Origin: CAIYZT01 sp947461435
Lineage (GTDB): Bacteria > Pseudomonadota > Alphaproteobacteria > Rhodobacterales > Rhodobacteraceae
Length of the DNA stretch: 64,000 nucleotides
Direction: 5' to 3'
NCBI GenBank assembly: GCA_965284435.1
Contig: OZ260083.1
Coordinates: forward strand, 2,666,001 to 2,730,000
Of this stretch, positions 43,902 through 52,264 are shown piece after piece (the stretch's first letter is position 1; each line of letters begins with the position of its first letter). The notes below the pieces were generated by a model, which worked only from the letters and a program-made list of their open reading frames with translations, was not told the DNA's origin and ran no database searches. The translations under genes and the position numbers were made by a program.

Positions 43902-44659
43902 GGCAGAATGTCAAATCCCAAGGCGGCAAACACGCCATCGGCGCGCTCGGCCTGCACATAGGCCGCAAATTCCATCGCCGCCGGGCCCGCCCCCGCCATC
44001 ACCGCCAAGGGATAGCGGATCGCGCTGTGGCTGTCGGCGGGAAACTCCGCCACAACGCCAACCCCGTCGGCCGCCAAATCATCCGCCACCGCATCCGAGG
44101 CGTAGACAATGCCAAATCCGGCTTCCCCCGTCTCCACCAACGCCAAGGCCGCGCGGGCGGTGTCGGTTTCGGCCACCAGCGGCGTCGCCGCGTCCCACAG
44201 ACCCAGACTGACAAGCGCCTCTTTGCCATACTGCCCGGCCGGAACCGAATCCACCCGCCCCATCGCCAGCTTTCCCCCCGCCAAAAGTTCCGCCAGATCC
44301 AGACCGGGGCCCAAATCCACCCGCGCCGCATCGGCCCCATGCGCGATCAGCACCAACTGATTGCCCAAGATGGCCCGCCGGCTTCCGGGCGCGACCAACC
44401 CCGCCGCCTCCACCTCATCCATCCAGATCTCCGACGCCGACAGAAACAGATCCGCCGGCGCGCCTTCTTCGATCTGCTTGGCCAGTTTTGCGGATGAATC
44501 ATAGGCGATCAGGGCCACATTGCCCGTCTCGTCGCGCCATTCCGCTGCAATCTGGTCCAACGCGGTCTTCAGACTCGAGGCTGCAAAAACCGTCACCTCC
44601 TCTGCCCGCAAGGGCAGGCCCATGCCTGACACCAAACCAGCAATAACAAGGGTTTTCAT
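43898..44659 (-). CDS. modA: Periplasmic molybdate-binding protein
   Basis: 253 residues from the ATG at 44659. A signal peptide (about residues 1-19) precedes VTVFAASSLKTALDQIA, the molybdate-binding strand with conserved serines, and AYDSSAKLAKQIEEGAPADLFLSAS, the second oxyanion-binding block. Captures molybdate or tungstate for ModB. Sits between modE and modB, overlapping the latter by 4 bases. Confidence 0.93.
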   Translation of the reverse strand: MKTLVIAGLVSGMGLPLRAEEVTVFAASSLKTALDQIAAEWRDETGNVALIAYDSSAKLAKQIEEGAPADLFLSASEIWMDEVEAAGLVAPGSRRAILGNQLVLIAHGADAARVDLGPGLDLAELLAGGKLAMGRVDSVPAGQYGKEALVSLGLWDAATPLVAETDTARAALALVETGEAGFGIVYASDAVADDLAADGVGVVAEFPADSHSAIRYPLAVMAGAGPAAMEFAAYVQAERADGVFAALGFDILP

Positions 44660-44717
44660 GGGTTTGCACCTTTCACTTTCAGCGACACTATAGCGCGCTG
44701 ACCAAGGCGCGCAAACG

Positions 44718-45056
44718 TTATTTCCGCTTGGACATATCGAAAATCGCCCGCAAATCGCCGGCCGCGTCATGCCACACCAGCGCTTCCAGCGCGCGAAACC
44801 GAGTCAAAAGCTTTGCCCCCGCCTCGGTCACCGCCGCCCCGCCGCCCTTGGCCCCCCCGCGCAAGGAAATCACCACTGGCTCGGACAAGCCCGCGTTCAT
44901 TTCCTCCACCAAACCCCAGGCACGCTTGTAACTCATCCCCATCGCCCGGCCCGCCGCCGAGATGGACCCTTCGCGTGCGATCGCCTCCAACAATTCGGCC
45001 TTGCCCGGCCCCATGACCAGACCATTGTCAAATTCCAACCGCAGCTTCAGATCCAT
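44718..45056 (-). CDS. modE: ModE-type molybdate regulator, DNA-binding domain only
   Basis: 112 residues, the size of the ModE N-terminal winged helix alone (full ModE is about 260). The HTH AIAREGSISAAGRAMGMSYKRAWGLVEEMN is the family signature, with the wing at RGGAKGGGAAVTEAGAKLL. No molybdate-binding TOBE domains are present. In many bacteria such short ModE-like proteins occur with mod genes. First in a leftward modE-modA-modB order, 58 bases before modA. The ATG at 45056 gives the family N-terminus. Confidence 0.88.
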   Translation of the reverse strand: MDLKLRLEFDNGLVMGPGKAELLEAIAREGSISAAGRAMGMSYKRAWGLVEEMNAGLSEPVVISLRGGAKGGGAAVTEAGAKLLTRFRALEALVWHDAAGDLRAIFDMSKRK

Positions 45057-45165
45057 CACGGCCCCCAACCGATCGCCCGCCCCAAAACGCACGCGCCGCC
45101 CAAGGTCTCCCCCGTGCGGCGCGTCCCGTCAACCCGGTCTCATCCCAATGGACGGCCGCTTCGCC

Positions 45166-46386
45166 CTAGAAAAAGGCCTGAAGCCCGGTGATCGCCCGGC
45201 CCAGGATCAGCGCATGCACATCATGCGTCCCCTCATAGGTGTTGACCGTCTCCAGATTCACCATATGGCGCATGATCTGATAATCTTCCTGAATCCCATT
45301 GCCGCCATGCATGTCGCGCGCCCAACGGGCCGCCTCCAGCGCCTTGCCGCAATTGTTACGCTTCACGATCGAAATCATCTCCGGCGCGGCATTGGCCTCG
45401 TCCAGCAAACGCCCCACCCGCAGGCTGGCCTGCAGGCCCAGCGAAATCTCTGTCATCATGTTGGCCAGCTTCAACTGATACAGCTGCATCCCCGCCAAGG
45501 GTTTGCCAAACTGCTTGCGGTCCAGCCCATACTGACGCGCCGCCGCCATGCAAAACTCTGCTGCTCCCATGACCCCCCACGAAATGCCGTAACGCGCCCG
45601 GTTCAAACAGCCAAACGGCCCCTTCAACCCTTCGACAAACGGCAAAAGCGCCTCTTCGCCCACTTCGACATCCTTCATCACGATCTCACCCGTGACAGAG
45701 GCCCGCAGACTCAACTTGCCCCCCACCTTGGGCGCGCTCAGCCCCGTCATGCCCTTGTCCAGCACAAAGCCCCGGATCTTGCCGCCATGCGCATCAGATT
45801 TGGCCCAAATCACAAAGACATCGGCAATCGGTGCGTTCGAAATCCACATCTTCGCGCCATTGATCACATAGCCATTGGCGGTTTTCTTGGCCGTCGTCTT
45901 CATGCCCGCCGGATCAGACCCGGCATCGGGTTCTGTCAGGCCAAAACAACCAATCCATTCGCCCGACGACAGCTTGGGCAGATACTTCTGGCGCTGCGCT
46001 TCGGTGCCATAGGCATAGATCGGATACATCACCAAACTGGATTGCACAGACATCATCGACCGATAGCCGCTGTCCACCCGCTCCACTTCGCGTGCGATCA
46101 GACCATAGGCCACATAGCTTGCCCCGAGGCCGCCGTATTCTTCAGGAATGGTGGACCCCAAAAGACCCATCTGCCCCATCTCGCGAAAGATTTCCGGGTC
46201 TGCCGTCTCGTCGCGGTAAGCGGCGATCACCCGCGGCTGCAGCTTTTCCTGCGCATAGGCCCGCGCACCATCGCGCAGCATGCGCTCTTCCTCGCTCAGC
46301 TGGTCCTCCAGACGAAAGGGGTCTTCCCAGTTGAACCGCCCCAGATCGGGCGCGTCTTTGGCTTTCAGCTTGGGTTGGTCGGCCAT
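45166..46386 (-). CDS. gcdH: Glutaryl-CoA dehydrogenase
   Basis: 406 residues, acyl-CoA dehydrogenase fold with FAD. GCFGLTEPDAGSDPAGM and the C-terminal TYEGTHDVHALILGRAITG, whose Glu is the catalytic base, are the GcdH pattern. Converts glutaryl-CoA to crotonyl-CoA in lysine, hydroxylysine and tryptophan breakdown. A divergent LysR regulator, as for GcdR in other proteobacteria, faces it across a 102-base gap with repeated motifs. Confidence 0.93.
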   Translation of the reverse strand: MADQPKLKAKDAPDLGRFNWEDPFRLEDQLSEEERMLRDGARAYAQEKLQPRVIAAYRDETADPEIFREMGQMGLLGSTIPEEYGGLGASYVAYGLIAREVERVDSGYRSMMSVQSSLVMYPIYAYGTEAQRQKYLPKLSSGEWIGCFGLTEPDAGSDPAGMKTTAKKTANGYVINGAKMWISNAPIADVFVIWAKSDAHGGKIRGFVLDKGMTGLSAPKVGGKLSLRASVTGEIVMKDVEVGEEALLPFVEGLKGPFGCLNRARYGISWGVMGAAEFCMAAARQYGLDRKQFGKPLAGMQLYQLKLANMMTEISLGLQASLRVGRLLDEANAAPEMISIVKRNNCGKALEAARWARDMHGGNGIQEDYQIMRHMVNLETVNTYEGTHDVHALILGRAITGLQAFF

Positions 46387-46400
46387 CGGGAATCCTCCAC

Positions 46401-46490
46401 AGGAAATCTCATATTCTTCTCGCCATATCCCACATTATTCGGCAAAATGCCAGCGATACAGCCTCACTTATTCATGAGGAAACCTCATAT
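46401..46490. promoter_or_regulatory. Shared gcdH/LysR control region with repeated motif
   Basis: The motif AGGAAAYCTCATAT occurs twice, at 46401-46414 and 46477-46490, 76 bases apart. The second copy is part of a perfect inverted repeat ATGAGG-AAA-CCTCAT (46474-46488), a T-N11-A-like LysR site that overlaps the regulator's own ribosome-binding site. This arrangement fits repression of the regulator gene by its product, and control of gcdH from the distal copy. Inferred from sequence only. Confidence 0.6.
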
Positions 46491-47370
46491 GTTTGCCCGT
46501 CGCTATCTGCCCTCCATCCCCTCTCTTCTGGCGCTGGAAGCCGTCGCGCGCCTTGGAACCGCCTCGGCGGCCGCGGCCGAGTTGAACCTGACGCAGGGCG
46601 CCGTCTCGCGCCAGTTGCAGGTTCTCGAAGGGCAACTTGGTGTGCCGCTCCTGATCCGCGACAAACACCGCCTGCGGCTGACCCCCGCCGCCCAGGATTT
46701 CGTGACCGAGGCGCGGCGGGCCTTATCTACGCTGGCTTCTGCCTCTCTCAGCCTGCGGGCCAACCCGACGGGCGGCTCGCTTAATCTGGCGATTCTGCCC
46801 GCCTTCGGTATCCATTGGCTCGCCCCGCGTCTGGCACGCTTTGCCCGCCAACACCCCGAAGTCACCGTGAACCTGTCCACCCGCCTGAAACCGTTCGATT
46901 TCGAGGCGACGAATTTTGATGCGGCCATCCACTATGGACGGCAGGACTGGCCCCATGTGAACTACCTCAAACTCATGGACGAAGACCTTTTGGCCGTGGC
47001 CGCCCCTGCCCTGCTATCGCATCCGTTGACCCAAGCCTCCGACATCTTGCACCTGCCGCTTTTGCAACTCGACAGCCGACCGGGCGATTGGTCGCGGTGG
47101 CTGACGCATCACGGCGCCCCGCCGCAGCGCCCGCCCGCCATGCTGTTCGATCAGTTCGCCACGATGAGTCAGGCCGCCATCCATGGGCTTGGGGCGGCGC
47201 TTGTCCCGACCTATCTGCTCGACCGCGATCTTGCCGAAGGCCGCCTTTTACCCGTCTTTGGCCCCCCCATTCCGGCCCTTGGCGCCTATTATCTGACCTA
47301 CCCCAGTTCCGCCCCGCCCCGTGCCCCTCTCGCCTCTTTTATCGCCTGGCTGGCCAGCGAACTGCGTTGA
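46489..47370 (+). CDS. LysR-family regulator (probable GcdR)
   Basis: 293 residues. N-terminal HTH with ALEAVARLGTASAAAAELNLTQGAVSRQLQVLEGQLGVPLLIR, then a two-lobe effector domain of the GcvA/GcdR type (LNLAILPAFGIHWLAPRL, NFDAAIHYG). An ATG at 46474 is in frame, but the ATG at 46489 follows GAGG by 9 bases and is preferred. It faces gcdH, so glutaryl-CoA or glutarate-responsive control is likely. Ends 110 bases before the remnant flavoprotein. Confidence 0.85.
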   Translation: MFARRYLPSIPSLLALEAVARLGTASAAAAELNLTQGAVSRQLQVLEGQLGVPLLIRDKHRLRLTPAAQDFVTEARRALSTLASASLSLRANPTGGSLNLAILPAFGIHWLAPRLARFARQHPEVTVNLSTRLKPFDFEATNFDAAIHYGRQDWPHVNYLKLMDEDLLAVAAPALLSHPLTQASDILHLPLLQLDSRPGDWSRWLTHHGAPPQRPPAMLFDQFATMSQAAIHGLGAALVPTYLLDRDLAEGRLLPVFGPPIPALGAYYLTYPSSAPPRAPLASFIAWLASELR

Positions 47371-47480
47371 ACCCTGCCCCCTCCTGCCGGGAACCTGTGG
47401 GGTAAGTCAGCCGCAACGCAGGGAAATCTGGCTTGCCCGCACCCCTCGACAAGACAACCTCTCGCGGTCATTCTGCCCAT

Positions 47481-47723
47481 ATGAAACACACCCTGATCCT
47501 TGGCGGCGGCCTTGCGGGAACCGCCGCCGCTTTGTGGCTGGCCGACTTGGGCCGCACCGCCCCCCTGATCGAGGCGCGCGGCGCCCCGGTGTCGCCGCCG
47601 CTGGCCCGTCTGGCCTTTGCCGGATCAGATCTGTACTCTGACGCACAGGGCCGGTTTGAAGGTGCGCTTTTAACCGCCCGCGCCGCCATAAGCGCCCGTC
47701 ACAACCGCCTGCAGAAAGCGTGA
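47481..47723 (+). pseudogene. Internally deleted FAD-dependent amine-oxidase-like gene
   Basis: 80 codons. The N-terminus is a perfect Rossmann dinucleotide start, HTLILGGGLAGTAAALWL followed by LIEAR. It then jumps straight to LARLAFAGSDLYSDAQGRFEGALLTARAA, which looks like the C-terminal FAD-binding end of a flavin amine oxidase. The middle of about 300 residues expected in the family is gone, and the junction is in frame. A full-length FAD oxidase gene begins 6 bases downstream. Whether the remnant is still translated is unknown; catalytic function is very unlikely. Confidence 0.7.
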
Positions 47724-47729
47724 TATCCC

Positions 47730-49106
47730 ATGAAAACCGGTGATGTATCCTTCTGGTACGCCGATATCGGCCTGCCCCAAACCCGACGTCCGGCCCTGCC
47801 CGGTGACACCGTGGCCGATGTTGCGATTATTGGCGCGGGATTTACCGGGCTTTGGACGGCCTATTACCTGATGAAAGCGGCACCCCACCTGAAAGTTGTG
47901 GTGGTGGAAAAGGAATTTGCCGGATTCGGCGCGTCGGGGCGTAATGGCGGCTGGTGCATGGGTACCTTTGCCTGGAATCACGAACGCTATGCAAGCGACA
48001 CCTCGCGCGCGGCGGTTCTGGACATGGTGAAGGCGCTGGAAACCACCGTCGAGGAAATCGCCGCGGTCTGCCGCACAGAAGGAATCGATGCCGATATCCT
48101 GCCGACCGAAGAGATGATGGTGGCGACGAACCCAGCCCAAATGGCCCGCCTGTCCAGCGAAGTGGCGCATCACCAGGCCTGGGGCAACGGCCACCGCGTT
48201 CGGGCTCTGTCGGCCGCTGAGGTATCGCAGCGGATTTCGGTTCCGGGGGTTCTGGGCGCGATGACCCTGTCCGGCATGACCCGGGTTCAGCCCGCCAAAC
48301 TGGTCCGCGGTCTGGCCGAGGCGGCCGAACGCGCGGGCGCGGTTATTCATGAAGGGACCGAAGTTCTGTCTTATGCCAAAGGCCAGATCGTCACAGCCCA
48401 GGGCCGGGTGACGGCCCCGATTATCCTGCGCTGCACCGAGGGATTCACGGCCACGATTCCGGGACGAAAGCGCGAATGGCTGCCGCTGAATTCGGCCCAG
48501 ATCGCCACCGTGCCCCTGCCGCCAGAGGTATGGGCCAAAATCGGATGGGACGGGCACGAACTTATCGGGGATCTGAACAACGCCTATTGTTACTGCCAAC
48601 GCACGCGCGAAGGGCGGATTACCGTCGGGGCGCGCGGTGTGCCGTATAAGTTCGGGTCCAAGATGGACAAGAACGGCACGCCAGACCCCGAAACCATTCG
48701 CCGCCTGACCGAGGTCTTGCACCGCCACTTCCCCGAAGCGGCGGCCTATCCGATCGACCATGCCTGGTGCGGCGTTATCGGGGTTCCGCGCGACTGGTGT
48801 GCGACGGTGGGGCTGGACCGCGAGACGGGGCTGGGCTGGGCCGGGGGCTATGTGGGGGTTGGGGTTTCCACGTCGAATCTGGCGGGGCAGACGCTGGCCG
48901 ATCTGGCGCTTGGCAAAACCACCGCTTTGACCAAACTGCCATGGGTCAACCGGCGGGTGCGGAAGTGGGAGGTGGAGCCCTTCCGCTGGCTGGGGGTGCA
49001 TCTGATGTATCGGCTGCTGCGAAAAGGAGACGAGCGCGAAACCCGTCTGGGCATCGCGCCGTCCAAATTCGCGGCCTTTGGAAATTGGTTAACCGGGCGC
49101 CACTAA
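47730..49106 (+). CDS. FAD-dependent oxidoreductase of the DAO family
   Basis: 458 residues. The Rossmann motif VAIIGAGFTGLWTAYYL is at about 31-47 and ends in VVVEKE; GASGRNGGWCMG is the second FAD-contact block, and GWAGGYVGVGVSTSNLAGQTLADL is the C-terminal FAD loop. The N-terminal extension SFWYADIG resembles gamma-glutamylputrescine oxidase (PuuB/OrdL) and related amine oxidases, so a polyamine or amino-acid substrate is plausible. Base composition of this gene switches partway from C-rich to G-rich. Confidence 0.85.
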   Translation: MKTGDVSFWYADIGLPQTRRPALPGDTVADVAIIGAGFTGLWTAYYLMKAAPHLKVVVVEKEFAGFGASGRNGGWCMGTFAWNHERYASDTSRAAVLDMVKALETTVEEIAAVCRTEGIDADILPTEEMMVATNPAQMARLSSEVAHHQAWGNGHRVRALSAAEVSQRISVPGVLGAMTLSGMTRVQPAKLVRGLAEAAERAGAVIHEGTEVLSYAKGQIVTAQGRVTAPIILRCTEGFTATIPGRKREWLPLNSAQIATVPLPPEVWAKIGWDGHELIGDLNNAYCYCQRTREGRITVGARGVPYKFGSKMDKNGTPDPETIRRLTEVLHRHFPEAAAYPIDHAWCGVIGVPRDWCATVGLDRETGLGWAGGYVGVGVSTSNLAGQTLADLALGKTTALTKLPWVNRRVRKWEVEPFRWLGVHLMYRLLRKGDERETRLGIAPSKFAAFGNWLTGRH

Positions 49107-49115
49107 GGCGCGCGG

Positions 49116-50954
49116 TCAGTCTTCGGGCAGGCGCCGCACGGCCCCGGTCGCGGCCGAGGTTGCGAACAGGGCATAGGCCCGCAGCGCCTCGGTGATCTTG
49201 CGCGGGCGCTTTTTGGCCGGTTTCCAACCCAAGGCATCCTGCGCAGTGCGGCGGGTTGCCACGACATCATCAGGCACGCGCAAGGAAATGGTGCGGGCGG
49301 GAATGTCGATGTCGATCATGTCGCCTTCTTGCACAAGGCCGATCACGCCGCCTGCCGCCGCCTCGGGAGAGACGTGGCCGATGGACAGGCCCGAGGTGCC
49401 GCCCGAAAACCGCCCGTCCGTCAACAGCGCGCAGGCTTTTCCCAGACCCTTGGATTTCAAATAAGAGGTCGGGTACAGCATTTCCTGCATTCCCGGCCCG
49501 CCCTTGGGCCCTTCGTAGCGGATGACAAGAACATCGCCTTCCTTGATCTTGTTCGACAAAATCGCCTCAACCGCGGCATTCTGGCTTTCGAACACCCGCG
49601 CGGGGCCGGAGAAGACCAAGATGCTGTCATCCACCCCGGCGGTTTTCACGATGCAGCCATCGACGGCAATATTGCCCGACAGAACGGCCAAACCACCATC
49701 TTTGGAAAAGGCATGTTTGGCCGAGCGGATCACGCCATGTTCGCGGTCAAGGTCAAGTTCGGCATAGCGTTTGTTTTGTGAAAAGGCGGTGGCGCTGCGC
49801 ACGTTTCCGGGGGCGGCCTTGAAGAACTGACGCACCGACTCCTGATTGGTGCGGCTGATGTCCCAATGGTCCAATGCCGCGCCCATGGTGGGGGCATGCA
49901 CGGTCACACAATCGCGGTTCAACAGGCCCGCAACGTCAAGCTGACCAAGGATGGCCATGATGCCGCCCGCGCGGTGCACATCTTCCATGTGCACATCCTG
50001 TTTGGCGGGGGCCACTTTGGACAGGCAGGGAACCTTGCGCGAAATGCGGTCGATGTCGGCCATGGTAAAATCAATGCCGCCTTCATGGGCGGCGGCCAGA
50101 ACATGCAGCACGGTATTGGTTGATCCGCCCATCGCCACATCCAGCGCCATGGCGTTTTCGAAGGCGGCCTTGTTGGCCACGTTGCGCGGCAGGACCGAAT
50201 GATCATCTTGTTCGTAGTGGCGTTTGGTGATGTCGACGATCAGATGTCCGGCCTCGACGAACAGACGCTGACGGTCGGCGTGGGTGGCAAGGGTAGAGCC
50301 GTTTCCGGGCAAGGACAGACCCAAGGCCTCGGTCAGGCAGTTCATCGAATTGGCGGTGAACATGCCCGAGCAGGACCCGCAGGTGGGGCAAGCCGCCTTT
50401 TCAATCTCTTCCACTTCGGCATCGCTATAGCTGTCGTCGGCGGCGACGACCATGGCATCCACCAGATCGAGTGCAATTTCCTTGCCCTTGATCACCGCTT
50501 TGCCCGCCTCCATCGGCCCGCCCGAGACAAAGACGACGGGGATGTTCAGGCGCATGGCGGCCATCAGCATGCCGGGCGTGATCTTGTCACAGTTGGAGAT
50601 ACAGACCATGGCATCGGCGCAGTGGGCGTTGACCATGTATTCGACAGAATCCGCAATCAACTCGCGCGAGGGGAGCGAGTAGAGCATGCCGTCATGGCCC
50701 ATGGCGATGCCGTCATCGACCGCGATGGTGTTGAATTCCTTGGCCACACCGCCGGCGGCCTCGACCTCGCGCGCGACCATTTGGCCCAGATCCTTCAGAT
50801 GGACGTGGCCGGGAACAAATTGGGTGAAGGAATTGACGATCGCAATGATCGGCTTGCCGAAATCGCCGTCTTTCATGCCTGTCGCGCGCCACAATCCGCG
50901 GGCGCCGGCCATGTTGCGGCCATGGGTGGTAGTCCGGGAACGGTAGGCAGGCAT
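49116..50954 (-). CDS. ilvD: Dihydroxy-acid dehydratase
   Basis: 612 residues. Cluster cysteines are C118 and C122 (VCISNCDKITPG) and those in CPTCGSCSGMFTANSMN. GFAMGGSTNT-type VAMGGSTNTVLH and the C-terminal LLTDGRFSGGTSGLSIGHVSPEA match IlvD. Dehydrates the dihydroxy acids of isoleucine and valine synthesis, with an Fe-S cluster. GGGAG precedes the ATG at 50954; the frame is open ten codons further upstream. A second IlvD/Edd-family gene, for sugar acids, lies at 61-63 kb. Confidence 0.95.
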   Translation of the reverse strand: MPAYRSRTTTHGRNMAGARGLWRATGMKDGDFGKPIIAIVNSFTQFVPGHVHLKDLGQMVAREVEAAGGVAKEFNTIAVDDGIAMGHDGMLYSLPSRELIADSVEYMVNAHCADAMVCISNCDKITPGMLMAAMRLNIPVVFVSGGPMEAGKAVIKGKEIALDLVDAMVVAADDSYSDAEVEEIEKAACPTCGSCSGMFTANSMNCLTEALGLSLPGNGSTLATHADRQRLFVEAGHLIVDITKRHYEQDDHSVLPRNVANKAAFENAMALDVAMGGSTNTVLHVLAAAHEGGIDFTMADIDRISRKVPCLSKVAPAKQDVHMEDVHRAGGIMAILGQLDVAGLLNRDCVTVHAPTMGAALDHWDISRTNQESVRQFFKAAPGNVRSATAFSQNKRYAELDLDREHGVIRSAKHAFSKDGGLAVLSGNIAVDGCIVKTAGVDDSILVFSGPARVFESQNAAVEAILSNKIKEGDVLVIRYEGPKGGPGMQEMLYPTSYLKSKGLGKACALLTDGRFSGGTSGLSIGHVSPEAAAGGVIGLVQEGDMIDIDIPARTISLRVPDDVVATRRTAQDALGWKPAKKRPRKITEALRAYALFATSAATGAVRRLPED

Positions 50955-51123
50955 GGGTCTTACTCCCTTTTTCACGCTTGCCACAGGAAATGGCAGTTGA
51001 CCCGGCGAAGGTCAATGAGGGGGCTGTGGAAAAAATCATTCCGGGCCTTGGTCTGGACACCGGTCGCAGGCGGGGGGCGGGAATTGAGCGTGCTCAATTA
51101 ACCCTTTTTGATCGGGGTCAGGA

Positions 51124-52158
51124 TCAGGCGGGCGGGGACCAGATCACATCGCCGATGCGCGGGGCGGCGGTGGCCAGCATGACCAGACGGTCAAAACCAA
51201 GGGCGATGCCGGCGGCGTCTGGCATCAGGGCCAGCGCTGACAGCAGATCTTCGTCAATAGGGTAGGTTTCGCCGTAGATGCGCTGTTTTTCGGCCATCTC
51301 TGCCTCAAATCGCAGGCGTTGTTCGGCGGGGTTGGTCAATTCGCCAAAGCCATTGGCCAGTTCCACCCCGCAGGCATACACCTCAAACCGTTCGGCAAGG
51401 CGCGCATCGGAGGGCACGCGGCGCGCGAGGGCGGCCTCGGCGGCGGGGTAATGATCCAGCGCCGTCAGGCGGCCAAGGCCCAAATGCGGTTCGACCCGGT
51501 CGGACAGAACGCGGCTGAACATGTCGGACCATGTATCATCGGCGGCGCGGCGGATGCCAAGACGGTCCAGTTGGGCCGCAAGGGCCGCCGCATCGGTGCC
51601 GCCCTGCCCATCCATGGTTTGCATCAGATCAATCCCGGCATGGGCGGCAAAGGCGGCGGCCACAGACAGCCGTTCAAAGGGCGCGAAAGGATCGCAGGAC
51701 CGCCCGGCAAAGCGCAGGGTGTCGCTGCCGGCTTTGGCAACGGCCAGTTGGGCCAGGGCGGCGACATCGTGCATCAAAACCTCGTAGCTTTCGCCCACGC
51801 GGTACCATTCGAGCATGACGAATTCCGCAAGATGGCGCGCGCCGCGTTCACGGTTGCGAAACACATGGGCAAAGGCGGCGATGCGGGTTTCGCCCGCCGC
51901 GAGCAGCTTTTTCATCGCAAATTCGGGACTGGTGTGCAGATAGCGCAGGTGCGGCAGGCCATCGTTGCCAATGGCCGTGGTGGCGAAGGCGTGCAGATGC
52001 GCCTCGTTTCCGGGGCTGATGGCCAGGCAGGCTGGGTCAACCTCGGTGAAATCCTGTTCGGCCAGCCAAACCCGGATGCCCGCCTGAATGCGGTTTCGGG
52101 CGATCAGCACAGGGCGCCGATCGGCGTGGGCTTGGGGCGTCCACCATGGGTTGGTCAA
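51124..52158 (-). CDS. epmA: EF-P lysine lysyltransferase (EpmA/GenX/PoxA)
   Basis: 344 residues, the size of EpmA. It is a lysyl-tRNA synthetase catalytic core lacking the anticodon-binding domain: TSPEFAMKKLL, HVFRNRERGARHLAEFVMLEW and GVELANGFGELTNPAEQ are class II motifs 2-3. EpmA attaches (R)-beta-lysine to EF-P. Divergent from efp at a 106-base gap. The 2,3-aminomutase EpmB, which makes beta-lysine, is not in the window. Confidence 0.93.
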   Translation of the reverse strand: MTNPWWTPQAHADRRPVLIARNRIQAGIRVWLAEQDFTEVDPACLAISPGNEAHLHAFATTAIGNDGLPHLRYLHTSPEFAMKKLLAAGETRIAAFAHVFRNRERGARHLAEFVMLEWYRVGESYEVLMHDVAALAQLAVAKAGSDTLRFAGRSCDPFAPFERLSVAAAFAAHAGIDLMQTMDGQGGTDAAALAAQLDRLGIRRAADDTWSDMFSRVLSDRVEPHLGLGRLTALDHYPAAEAALARRVPSDARLAERFEVYACGVELANGFGELTNPAEQRLRFEAEMAEKQRIYGETYPIDEDLLSALALMPDAAGIALGFDRLVMLATAAPRIGDVIWSPPA

Positions 52159-52264
52159 GATTTATGCCCTTTGGGCTAGAGATTTCGTTTCAGATGCGCT
52201 AAGCGCGGGCGCAACACATTCGGCCCCCCTATCGCGGGGCATATCAAGGCACAAGGAAAGAACC

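Noticed and set aside
44660..44717. ModE box before modA
   Set aside because: A CGCTATAG fragment is present, but the second half-site is missing, so it is not called.
44962..46488. Upstream extension of the LysR frame through gcdH
   Set aside because: The frame stays open by chance across the antisense of gcdH; the HTH domain starts at 46489 with a ribosome site.
47400..47800. Replication origin at the skew switch
   Set aside because: No dnaA, no cluster of DnaA boxes and no AT-rich unwinding region seen here; a rearrangement boundary explains the signal equally well, so no origin is annotated.
47670..49001. 443-codon minus-strand frame opposite the FAD oxidase
   Set aside because: Shadow of a gene with clear FAD motifs on the other strand.
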